Shown here one piece after another: positions 8,978-16,857 of a stretch of 64,000 nt of DNA. The stretch lies in assembly GCA_051209155.1 (NCBI GenBank), contig JBPJGB010000001.1; one strand, 5' to 3'. Positions within the stretch are counted from its first letter, which is position 1. Every line of letters starts with the position of its first letter. This DNA is from Actomonas sp051209155 (GTDB lineage: Bacteria; Verrucomicrobiota; Verrucomicrobiia; Opitutales; Opitutaceae). A program made the position numbers and the translations under genes. The notes below the pieces were generated by a model. It did no database searches. It was not told where the DNA came from and saw nothing but the letters and a program-made list of their open reading frames with translations.

Positions 8978-10216
8978 ATGCGCATTGAATCCCCGCGGGA
9001 GTTTGAGCGTTTGGGGGCCGTGCGCATTTATGGCCTGCAAAAAGTTTATGAGCTCGATGCCGGTCCGGAGCATGCCTCGCCGGGCAATGATGATGACTCG
9101 GTGGTGCGCCGGGTGCCGTCGGAAGCGTTGCACGAGATCGAGAGCCAGATGGCCATCGTGGTGCCGGTGCGCAATGAGCGGTTGAAGCTCATCGAAGGCG
9201 TCTTGGTCGGCATTCCGCACGACTGCCTGGTGATCGTGGTGTCCAACAGCCCGCGCGCGCCGGTGGACAAATTTTTCCTCGAGCAGGAGGCGATCAACAA
9301 TTTCTGCCGCTTTACCCGCAAGCAGGTGTTGGTGGTGCATCAAAAGGATCCGGCCATCGCCGCGGCCTTTGCCGCCGCCGGCTACACCGAGATCCTCGAC
9401 GACAAGGAGCTCGTGCGTAACGGCAAGGCCGAGGGCATGATCATGGGTTCCCTGCTGGCGAAGCTGATGGGCCGCAAATACGTCGGCTTCGTCGACAGCG
9501 ACAACTACTTCCCCGGCGCGGTGAACGAGTATGTGAAGGAATACGCCGCCGGGTTCTGTCTCAACCCGAGTGACCACGCCATGGTGCGCATCTCCTGGCA
9601 CTCGAAGCCCAAGGTGGTGGAGAACTCGCTCTACTTCGCGAAGTGGGGGCGCAGCTCGCGGCATTCGAACCTCTTCCTCAATCGTCTCGTCGGCCACCAC
9701 ACCGGCTTCGAGACCGAGATTGTGAAGACCGGCAACGCCGGCGAACACGCGCTCACCACCGAGCTCGCGATGGGCATCGACTATGCGACCGGTTATGCCG
9801 TCGAGACCTTCCACTACGTGCACCTGCTGGAGAGATACGGTGGCATCCTGGCCGAGGGCGAAGGCGTCGGGCAGGACATGCACCGCATGGTCAAGATCAG
9901 TCAGATCGAGTCGCGCAACCCGCACCTGCATGAGGTGAAGGGAGACGAGCACGTCGAGGACATGATCGCGGCCTCGCTGAGCACGATCTATCACTCGAAA
10001 CTTTGCCCGGAATCCCTGCGCGAGGAAATCGAACGCGACCTGCAGCGCCGCAACTATCTGAAGGAGGGCGAGCAGCTCGCGCCGATGCGCGTCTACAAGA
10101 GCCTCGATCGGATGGATTTTGATGTGTTCTTCGACACCGCGCAGGAAGCCATTTCGAGCGGCGGTAGCACGGGCACCACCGTGCCGATGTCGTCGGGTGC
10201 TCCCGGTGCGAGCTGA
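8978..10216 (+). CDS. mpgS: mannosyl-3-phosphoglycerate synthase
   Basis: A 412-residue GT55-family glycosyltransferase. It joins GDP-mannose and 3-phosphoglycerate to mannosyl-3-phosphoglycerate, the first step of the two-step mannosylglycerate route. The nucleotide-binding start AIVVPVRNERLKLIEG (residues 59-74) and the metal-binding FVDSDNYFPGAVNEY (171-185, DxD-type Asp173/Asp175) are clear. The distal catalytic region HHTGFETEIVKTGNAGEHA is also present. A GGACGAGGGG stretch 7-16 bases before the ATG could serve as ribosome-binding site. The product mannosylglycerate is a compatible solute for salt or heat stress. The phosphatase for step two starts 25 bases after the stop. Confidence 0.93.
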   Translation: MRIESPREFERLGAVRIYGLQKVYELDAGPEHASPGNDDDSVVRRVPSEALHEIESQMAIVVPVRNERLKLIEGVLVGIPHDCLVIVVSNSPRAPVDKFFLEQEAINNFCRFTRKQVLVVHQKDPAIAAAFAAAGYTEILDDKELVRNGKAEGMIMGSLLAKLMGRKYVGFVDSDNYFPGAVNEYVKEYAAGFCLNPSDHAMVRISWHSKPKVVENSLYFAKWGRSSRHSNLFLNRLVGHHTGFETEIVKTGNAGEHALTTELAMGIDYATGYAVETFHYVHLLERYGGILAEGEGVGQDMHRMVKISQIESRNPHLHEVKGDEHVEDMIAASLSTIYHSKLCPESLREEIERDLQRRNYLKEGEQLAPMRVYKSLDRMDFDVFFDTAQEAISSGGSTGTTVPMSSGAPGAS

Positions 10217-10241
10217 ACTGAACCCACGCGATCTGCCCCAC

Positions 10242-11114
10242 ATGTCTCTGAGTTCATTGTTGGACCCGCACCGGCCCTGGTTGGTGTTCACCGACCTCGA
10301 CGGCACGCTGCTCGAGTGGTCGAGCTTCTCGCCGCAAGCGGCGCGGCCGGGCTTGCTCCGGCTGCGCGAGATGGGCGTGCCCGTCATCTTCTGCTCCTCC
10401 AAGACCGCGAGTGAACAACGTGCCTTGCGGCAGGAACTGGGCATTCGCTCCATCCCCGCCATCGTCGAAAACGGCGCTGCCATCATCACGCCCGATTCCA
10501 CCGGACTGCCCACCGGGGGCTGGCCGCCCGCTCCGGGTGAACCCGGGCGCAGCGCGCTCGCGCTCGGATTGGTCGCCGAGGACATTCATGCGCGACTCGA
10601 TCGGGTGCGCGAACGCACCGGCCAAGCCTTGCGCGGTTATCGCAACATCACCGACGAAGATCTCGCGGCCCTCACCGGCTTGAGTCTGGAAGCGGCCGGG
10701 CGCGCGCGGCGCCGCCACTACAGCGAGACCTTGATCGAGGACCTGCCCGCGGAAACGTGGTCGACCTTGGAGGCCGAGTTTGCGGCCGAAGGCTTGGAGT
10801 GTCGCCACGGCGGACGCTTCCACACGGTCACCGGTGCCGGGACCGACAAGGGCCAGGCGGTGCGTCGCGTGGTCGACCTTTACGAGCGCGCCTACGGCCG
10901 GCCGGTGCAGTCGGTTGGTCTCGGCGACAGCGCCAACGACGTGCCCTTGCTCGAGGCGGTTGACCTGCCGTTTCTCGTGGCGCGGGAGGATGGCACCTGG
11001 GCTGATCTCGATCTGCCTGGGCTGCGGCGGTCAGACGGCCGCGGACCCTTTGGTTGGATGGAGGTCATCACCGGCCTGTTGGGTGACGACCTGCGCAACG
11101 CCGGGGCGGCCTGA
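10242..11114 (+). CDS. mpgP: mannosyl-3-phosphoglycerate phosphatase family HAD hydrolase
   Basis: A 290-residue HAD-superfamily phosphatase. Motif I is FTDLDGTLLEW (nucleophile Asp18, acid/base Asp20), motif II lies in VIFCSSKTA, and motif IV is GLGDSANDVPLLE. This matches the MPGP group, which removes phosphate from mannosyl-3-phosphoglycerate to give mannosylglycerate. The C2-type cap contains the family's IVENGAAI stretch. The ATG at 10242 is used because the in-frame extension upstream overlaps the end of mpgS and would add a non-homologous Arg-rich tail. Its position just after mpgS makes the assignment strong: together the two genes form a complete pathway from GDP-mannose. Confidence 0.9.
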   Translation: MSLSSLLDPHRPWLVFTDLDGTLLEWSSFSPQAARPGLLRLREMGVPVIFCSSKTASEQRALRQELGIRSIPAIVENGAAIITPDSTGLPTGGWPPAPGEPGRSALALGLVAEDIHARLDRVRERTGQALRGYRNITDEDLAALTGLSLEAAGRARRRHYSETLIEDLPAETWSTLEAEFAAEGLECRHGGRFHTVTGAGTDKGQAVRRVVDLYERAYGRPVQSVGLGDSANDVPLLEAVDLPFLVAREDGTWADLDLPGLRRSDGRGPFGWMEVITGLLGDDLRNAGAA

Positions 11115-11167
11115 TCCCGCGCACCGCGGGATTGCCATGTGATCGATCGGCACCATCTTTCGCCATC

Positions 11168-11650
11168 ATGGAGTCGCACGCTTTACTCAAGGAACTGCTC
11201 AAAAAAACCAGTGCCAAGCAGGTGTGCTCCGACATGGGCCTTTCGCTTTCGCTCATCTACAAATGGGCCGAGCCGCCGTCAGCCAGCGCGGGCAGTGGCG
11301 CGGTGAATCCGCTGGATCGCGTGGAGCAGTTGCTCAAGACGACGGGCGACGTGCGCATCGCGCAATGGGTGGCCGAGCGCGCCGGTGGTTTTTTCATTCA
11401 CAACCCGAAGGCGACGAGCTCCAGCGCTGCGCTCATTCCCTCGACCAACGCCATCGTGCAGCAGTTTGCGGACATGTTGGGCGTGATCGCCGCCTCGGCG
11501 GCAGACCAGCAGATCACCGACCTGGAGGCGGCCCGGATTCGCGCACAGTGGGAAAATCTCAAGAGCGTGACCGAAGGTTTTGTGCGGGCGGCCGAAGAGG
11601 GGAATTTTCGCGGCATCCGTGAGGAGTTGACGCAGGAGAAGTCGGCGTAG
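11168..11650 (+). CDS. small putative DNA-binding protein with Cro/CII-like HTH
   Basis: A 160-residue cytoplasmic protein. The first 45 residues (LLKELLKKTSAKQVCSDMGL then SLIYKWAEPP) look like a helix-turn-helix in which the recognition helix follows a short turn, as in phage CII/Cro-type regulators. Next comes NPLDRVEQLLKTTGD, then a helical C-terminal part rich in Ala and Glu. The ATG at 11168 is preferred to an upstream frame opening that runs into the mpgP tail. It lies 53 bases downstream of mpgP on the same strand and may be read from the same transcript. No phage genes are nearby, so it is more likely a chromosomal regulator. The family assignment is tentative. Confidence 0.65.
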   Translation: MESHALLKELLKKTSAKQVCSDMGLSLSLIYKWAEPPSASAGSGAVNPLDRVEQLLKTTGDVRIAQWVAERAGGFFIHNPKATSSSAALIPSTNAIVQQFADMLGVIAASAADQQITDLEAARIRAQWENLKSVTEGFVRAAEEGNFRGIREELTQEKSA

Positions 11651-11940
11651 GGTTTGTTTGGGAAAGACGAGGGGCCCGCGTGAGTGGGAAGAGGGCCTCG
11701 CGCGGCGTTGGCACCGGACCACTGTGCCCCCGGGCACAGTCAGCCTGATTCCGCCTGCCTGCCTCCGGCTGCGTTCCCAGCGATGCCCCCTCGGCTTTCC
11801 CAGACACACGCTAAGGCGAGATGGGGGACCGGGGTCACCCGCCGACGCCCAAGCTATGGCGGGCAGGGACGACCCCGGCTACAGCAGCGGCTCGGTGCGA
11901 CGCCCACGCGCTCACGCTCGCGGCCACATCTCGGAACGGT
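11651..11940. repeat. noncoding region with two dispersed repeat fragments
   Basis: No gene is supported here. The motif TTTCCCAGACACAC-x-CTAAGG (11795-11817) recurs at 37850-37869. A second segment, ccggggtca ... gaccccggctacag (11829-11885), matches the CCGGGGTCA/GACCCCGG-CTACA type repeat also seen near 59060-59095. Confidence 0.55.
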
Positions 11941-14274
11941 TCACCGCGGGTCGACCGGCGCGGCGTGTTGCAACGCCTTCTGCAGGTGCGTGGCGAGGCC
12001 GTGGAAGGAGAAGGGTTTTTCGAGGAACCATTTCACGCCGAGGGCACGGGCCGTATCGACGTCGCGCGCGTTCATGAAGCCGGTGGCGATGACGAGCGGC
12101 AGGCCGGGGCGCAGCTCGAACACACGGCGGGCGATGTCGACGCCGGTCGCGCCGCCCATGGTGAGATCGGTCACGACGATGTCGAAGTCCTGCGGTGTGC
12201 GGGTGAAGCGCTCGAGCGCTTCGCCGGAGATGGTGAAGGATTCCACCTCGTAGCCGAGGCGCTTGATCATGCGGCTGCCGATGTTGACGACCGATTCCTC
12301 GTCGTCGACCAGCAGCACGCGCTGACCGGAGCCCTTGGGCAGATCGTGCGGGGTGGCGACGACGTCGAGGCTCGCGGGATCGACCGTGGGGAAATAAATG
12401 CGGAAGCAGGTGCCGGCGCCCGGTTCGCTTTCGCAAATGATGGCGCCATCATGGTCCTGCACGATGCCGTGCACCACCGCGAGACCGAGGCCGGTGCCCT
12501 CGTTGGACGGCTTGGTGGTGAAGAAGGGTTCAAAGATGCGCTCGCGGGTGGCGGCGTCCATGCCCACGCCTGTATCCGAAATGCTGAGACAGAGGGTCTG
12601 GCGGTTGGCGAGCTGCGGGTAGCTGTCGAAGAGCGCGGGCTCCGCCTGGCCCTGGGTGAGGCGCAGGGTGAGCACGCCGCCGTGCTGGTTCATGGCGTAG
12701 CCGGCGTTGGTGCCCAGGTTCATGATGACCTGGTGCAGCTGCGTGCCGTCGCAGAGCACGGGCGGTGCGCTCTCGTCGATCTCGACCTTGAAATCGATCG
12801 TGGCGGGCAGGGAGGCGCGGAGCAGGCGCAGCGCGTCGTGGATGATGGGCGCGATTTTGCCGAGGGCGCGCTGCTGTTCGCGGCGGCGGCTGAAGGTGAG
12901 GATCTGGCTCACCAGATCGCGGGCGCGTTCGCTGGCCTCGAGCGCGCCGACCAGTTCTTCGCGGATCGGTGAATCGTCGGGCATCTCCAACTGCACGAGT
13001 TGGAGGTAGCCGAAGATGGCGGTGAGGATGTTGTTGAAATCGTGGGCGATGCCGCCGGCGAGGGTGCCGATGGCCTCCATCTTCTGCGCCTGACGGAGTT
13101 GTTGCTCGAGCGCCTGGCGATCGGCGCTGGCTTTGATCGTCGCGGTGATGTCGCGCGAGATCACCACCGCGCGGCGCTCGCCGGCCGAGGTGTGGTAGAC
13201 CTGCAGGGAGGATTCGAAGGTGAGCCAATGTTCCTTGCGGTGGCGGAACTGCAGGCGCACCTCGGCGCGGTGCTGGAGTTGGGTGAGCAGGGCGGCGACG
13301 TCGTCGAGCTCGTCGGGGTGAATGAACTCCTGCACCTGCCGACCCTCGAGTTCATCGGGAATGTAGCCGGTGACCGCGAGGTGGTTGGGGCTCACATAAC
13401 AAAAGCGACCGGAGGCATCGACCTCGCAGATGAGGTCGTGGGAGTTCTCCACCAGCAGGCGGTAACGTTCCTCGCTTTCGCGCAGGGTGTGCTCGGCCGC
13501 TTTGCGCTGGGTGATGTCCTGCATCATCACGAGCAGGCGGTTACGGCCTTCGAGTTCAAAGCTGGAGAACGATGCCAATACGGTCTTGGTCGCGCGACCC
13601 GGAATCTTTACTTCGCGTTCGATGGTGTGGCCCACGCCACCGAACAGGGCGTCGGCGACCAGGCGGCGCCGTTGCGAGAAATCGGCCCAGGCGCCGAACT
13701 CCATGGTCTTGTGGCCGACGATGGCGTCCCGCTCGAGTTCGACGAGGCTGCACGCGGTGGGGTTCACGTCCACGATGGTGCCGTCTTCGATCTCCGTGAT
13801 GATGGCGGCGATCGGACTGCTGTGGAAGAGGGTGGCGAAGCGGCGTTCGCTGGCGGCGACCTTGCGCAGGTCGGCCTCGTGTTGCTGGCGGTGGCGTTCG
13901 TAGCGCTTGGCGCGCACGATGGCGGCCGCGACTTCGTTGGGTTGGTCGTGACGAATGATCGCGGCGACACCGGCGTCGAGGGCGGTCTTGGTGTCGGCCA
14001 CGGTCACGGTGGGGGCCAGCACCAGCACCGGCGGGCTGCCCCGGCAGGTGGCCCGCAGTTGGTCGATGGCGTCCGCCTCAAGTGCGATCAGGTCCCGGGC
14101 GACCACGACGGTGCTCCAGCTGCCGACGCGATCGCTTGCAGCGATCTCTTGGATGGAACCGATATGGTCGATTTCGGCGGGGCAGTCACCGCTCTGCAGT
14201 TCCTCCTGATAAGCCGCGGCCGGGAACTCGGCGGGGGCGATGAGGAGAATCCGAAGCGGAGCGGAAGAGGACAT
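11941..14274 (-). CDS. PAS-PAS hybrid histidine kinase with N-terminal pseudo-receiver
   Basis: A 777-residue soluble hybrid kinase. Residues 7-125 resemble a response-regulator fold (RILLIAPAEF, then VLVLAPTVTVADTKTALDAG) but lack an obvious acidic pocket and phospho-Asp, so it is probably a degenerate receiver. Two PAS domains follow (about 140-262 and 265-383), each ending in the DIT hinge. The kinase core has GGIAHDFNNILTAIFG (phospho-His411) and an ATPase with GTGLGLAVVHGIV. The C-terminal receiver has Asp703 in DIVVTDLTMGG. The HDFNNIL-type H-box places it among the NtrB-like multi-sensor kinases common in environmental bacteria. The ATG at 14274 is preferred to a GTG 36 bases upstream. 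No cognate DNA-binding regulator is adjacent. Confidence 0.87.
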   Translation of the reverse strand: MSSSAPLRILLIAPAEFPAAAYQEELQSGDCPAEIDHIGSIQEIAASDRVGSWSTVVVARDLIALEADAIDQLRATCRGSPPVLVLAPTVTVADTKTALDAGVAAIIRHDQPNEVAAAIVRAKRYERHRQQHEADLRKVAASERRFATLFHSSPIAAIITEIEDGTIVDVNPTACSLVELERDAIVGHKTMEFGAWADFSQRRRLVADALFGGVGHTIEREVKIPGRATKTVLASFSSFELEGRNRLLVMMQDITQRKAAEHTLRESEERYRLLVENSHDLICEVDASGRFCYVSPNHLAVTGYIPDELEGRQVQEFIHPDELDDVAALLTQLQHRAEVRLQFRHRKEHWLTFESSLQVYHTSAGERRAVVISRDITATIKASADRQALEQQLRQAQKMEAIGTLAGGIAHDFNNILTAIFGYLQLVQLEMPDDSPIREELVGALEASERARDLVSQILTFSRRREQQRALGKIAPIIHDALRLLRASLPATIDFKVEIDESAPPVLCDGTQLHQVIMNLGTNAGYAMNQHGGVLTLRLTQGQAEPALFDSYPQLANRQTLCLSISDTGVGMDAATRERIFEPFFTTKPSNEGTGLGLAVVHGIVQDHDGAIICESEPGAGTCFRIYFPTVDPASLDVVATPHDLPKGSGQRVLLVDDEESVVNIGSRMIKRLGYEVESFTISGEALERFTRTPQDFDIVVTDLTMGGATGVDIARRVFELRPGLPLVIATGFMNARDVDTARALGVKWFLEKPFSFHGLATHLQKALQHAAPVDPR

Positions 14275-14400
14275 GTCGTGACGCGTTGGGGACCAGCGGT
14301 GAGCTGGCACTACCCAGCGTTTAGAGAGTCCTCCTTACGGCAACCGATTTTCACTAAGTAATAACCAGCAGCGAGGGGCTTTGGGCGCGGAAAACAGGCT

Positions 14401-15351
14401 TCAAAAACGCCATTGCGCACCGAGTCCGAGTGCGAGGTCCCACTTCTGGAAATCGGGCACCAATGGGTCGGTGCTCTCGCGGTGATCGAAGCCGGCGGTG
14501 AACCGCAGCTCGGCATGGCGACCGAGCGGGCGGGTCGCGGCGACGCGCGCGGAAAACTGTTGATCGGAGCGATCGCGTTCCTCGGCCGTGTAGTGGCTGA
14601 TGAGGTAACGCAGGGTGGGGCGCAGGTGCCAGTGCGCGCCGAGGCTTTGGTCGATCATGACGGCGACGCTCTGTTCGACGCGGTTGTTCCAATCGTGGGG
14701 CAGCAGGCCGAAGGAGTCGGTGTCGGAAAAGCGCAGGGCGCCGTCCAAGCCGATCGCGAGGGTGCGTTTGGGACTGAGCGGCTTTTGCCAGAACAAGGCC
14801 CACTCGGTAGCGAGCTCTTCGTAGAAGGTGTGATCGGTGGCGTTGGAGCGCAGGGTGGAGGCGCGGGCGGTGAGCGCCGCGAACCACGGGCCGCGTTGCC
14901 AATCGACGCGGGCGTGCAGGCCGGCGAGGTCGAAGTTGTTCCGGTCGATTTCGACCAGGTTGATCTTTTGGTTTTCCCCGGCGAGGTAGCCGTAGCGGTA
15001 GGCCTGGCCGCGCGCGCCGAGTTGCCACCCGGTGGTGCCACTCCAGAGCGGTCGCCGGGTCGAGTCGCGGTTGAGGCCGACCTGCGCGACCGTGAGGGTG
15101 GAGGCGGAAACGTCGGTTTCGACGAGGGTCACGTTGGTCGTGCCGGTGATCTCAAGGTCGGCCCAGAGCGCCCAGGGGCGCGGTTTGGGTTGGGCGACGA
15201 GGAGGTATTGCGGACCTACGTCGTCCAACTCGCCGGCGAAGAGTTCCGGGACTTCGTTCGCGGCAGGCGCGGACGTCTGAGCGACGCAAAGGGTCGCGAG
15301 TGCGACCAGTCCACCGGCGAGCCGGGCAAGGTGAAGGAGCGCGCGTTGCAT
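14401..15351 (-). CDS. exported beta-barrel-like protein of the cyclase/FecR operon
   Basis: A 316-residue protein with a signal peptide (to about residue 24, LCVAQTSA). After residue 45 it is a succession of alternating hydrophobic/polar strands with aromatic girdles, ending in LGAQWRF. A terminal Phe is the usual outer-membrane barrel signal. There is no enzyme motif. It overlaps the FecR-like gene: TGATG at 15349-15353 shares one base between stop and start, so translation is probably coupled. In the related cyclase-FecR operons known from many Gram-negatives such a third gene is plausible, but its role (sensor, porin or surface receptor) is not established. Last gene of the three-gene operon. 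Confidence 0.75.
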   Translation of the reverse strand: MQRALLHLARLAGGLVALATLCVAQTSAPAANEVPELFAGELDDVGPQYLLVAQPKPRPWALWADLEITGTTNVTLVETDVSASTLTVAQVGLNRDSTRRPLWSGTTGWQLGARGQAYRYGYLAGENQKINLVEIDRNNFDLAGLHARVDWQRGPWFAALTARASTLRSNATDHTFYEELATEWALFWQKPLSPKRTLAIGLDGALRFSDTDSFGLLPHDWNNRVEQSVAVMIDQSLGAHWHLRPTLRYLISHYTAEERDRSDQQFSARVAATRPLGRHAELRFTAGFDHRESTDPLVPDFQKWDLALGLGAQWRF

Positions 15352-16850
15352 CAGTTGCCGGGGTTGGGGGTGGTGATGGTGATCCTGGGCGTGCCGAGGC
15401 CGGTGCCGCCGGCCGCGATCGGCACGTGGTCCTGCGCCGGCGCGCCGCCGTAGGTGACGTCGCGCACGAAGTTGACGAAGCCCGGTTGCACGGCGGCGCC
15501 GGTGTTGGGCGCGGGCGCGAGTTGGCCGGTCTCGCTCACCAGCCGCACGGTTGAGCCGGCGGGGAAGGCGACGTCGGTCAGCGCGATGGTGCGGGCGCCG
15601 AGGTTGATGGTGGCGAAGCCGTCAAAGTTGAGCGCCTGTGCGTCGATCAGGTTGACGGCGGTGGTTTGGAACACGGCGTCGGTCGGGGCCACCGCCCAGG
15701 TGAGGCGGGTGAGCGCGGCGGTGTCGCCGGCATCGGCCCAGAAGTCGCCCTCCAGCAGGAAGTGGGTGTCGCGCAGGTCGAGCTTGGCGGCGAGGTTGGT
15801 GAAGGTGGTGGAGCCGGTGAAGACGATCGCCTGCTTGCCCACGAGATTGAAGGCCGGGACCCCGGCGTCGGCGAAACTGAGCTCCGGCGAGGCGATCGTA
15901 ACGGTGCGGCCGAGCAGACCGGTGAGCAGGGTGTCGGACTCGAGGTTGAGGAACTCGCTCTCGGTGGCCGGAATGAGGAACTCGGCGCGGAAGACGCGGT
16001 TGGCGGGCAGGGTGGCCGAGGCGAGCGTGACGTCGGAGTTGAGCGCGAGTTTCTGGTGCTGGTTGAAGTCGCCGACCAAGCTGTCGTCGGCATCCGGTCC
16101 GGCGGCTTCGATGCCGTTGACCTGCGTGTCACTGGTCGCGGCGTAAACGAGGAAGCCGGTCGCGAGGTAGCGGCCCTGGCCGACGGCGCGGCGCTGGTCG
16201 GCGATGGCGCGGTCGATTTTGGGTTGGGAGGCGAGCGGGCGTTTGAAGCCTTTGACCAGGTTTGAGTTCTTCACCTGGCGCTCGAGGTCGAAGTGGATGG
16301 TCGGGCCAGGCGTGCCGGTCCCGAGTCCGCCGGGACGCACAAACAGCATCTGGCCGGCGTTGAGTTCGCGGCGGGCACCGGTGGTGAAGTCGACCCGGGC
16401 GCGACCTTCGAGCACGAGGAGTTTGAAACCGCCGTCGGCGGTGGCGGCCGCGATGATGGTGGTGCCGAGCACGGAGGCGGAAGCGGAGGGTGACTTGATC
16501 GTGCCGCCGCCACGACCGGTCGGGGAGTGAAACAAGACGCTGCCGCGGTCGAGCTGCATGGAGCGCGTGGCGCGGTCGAAGGCGAACAGCGTGTTCGCCC
16601 CGAGCCGGGTGATGGTGCCGTCGGGTGCCTGGAGTTCGGCACGGGAAGCGCGACCGGTGCGCAGGCGGTCGGGGGCGTGCAATTGGTCGTGCCGACGGGC
16701 GGGCGCGGTCGAACCGGCGGGCATGGTGATGAGCGTCACGTCGTTGACGGCTTCGATCACTTCGGACTGCTCGAGCGCCTGGGGAGCGCCCAGGGCGCCG
16801 AGAGCGCTGGCGACGGCGAAGAGGAGATAGACGATGGGGCGGGTGGTCAT
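15351..16850 (-). CDS. FecR-domain exported protein
   Basis: A 499-residue protein with a short signal peptide (residues 1-21) followed by a FecR-type domain at about 40-170. The characteristic pattern is present: RASRAELQAPDGTITRLG, LDRGSVLFHSPTG, then TTIIAAATADGGFKLLVLEG and LNAGQMLFV. The C-terminal two thirds are beta-rich exported sequence with repeated IA/VNL strands and no known motif. FecR domains in this setting sense or transduce periplasmic signals. The gene lies between a CHASE2 adenylate cyclase (7 bases upstream) and a beta-barrel protein (one-base overlap), so the three probably form one signalling unit across the envelope. Confidence 0.85.
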   Translation of the reverse strand: MTTRPIVYLLFAVASALGALGAPQALEQSEVIEAVNDVTLITMPAGSTAPARRHDQLHAPDRLRTGRASRAELQAPDGTITRLGANTLFAFDRATRSMQLDRGSVLFHSPTGRGGGTIKSPSASASVLGTTIIAAATADGGFKLLVLEGRARVDFTTGARRELNAGQMLFVRPGGLGTGTPGPTIHFDLERQVKNSNLVKGFKRPLASQPKIDRAIADQRRAVGQGRYLATGFLVYAATSDTQVNGIEAAGPDADDSLVGDFNQHQKLALNSDVTLASATLPANRVFRAEFLIPATESEFLNLESDTLLTGLLGRTVTIASPELSFADAGVPAFNLVGKQAIVFTGSTTFTNLAAKLDLRDTHFLLEGDFWADAGDTAALTRLTWAVAPTDAVFQTTAVNLIDAQALNFDGFATINLGARTIALTDVAFPAGSTVRLVSETGQLAPAPNTGAAVQPGFVNFVRDVTYGGAPAQDHVPIAAGGTGLGTPRITITTPNPGN

Positions 16851-16857
16851 GGCGAAA

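Noticed and set aside
11168..11650. Prophage remnant around the CII-like HTH protein
   Set aside because: No other phage gene, integrase or attachment site nearby, and composition matches the chromosome.
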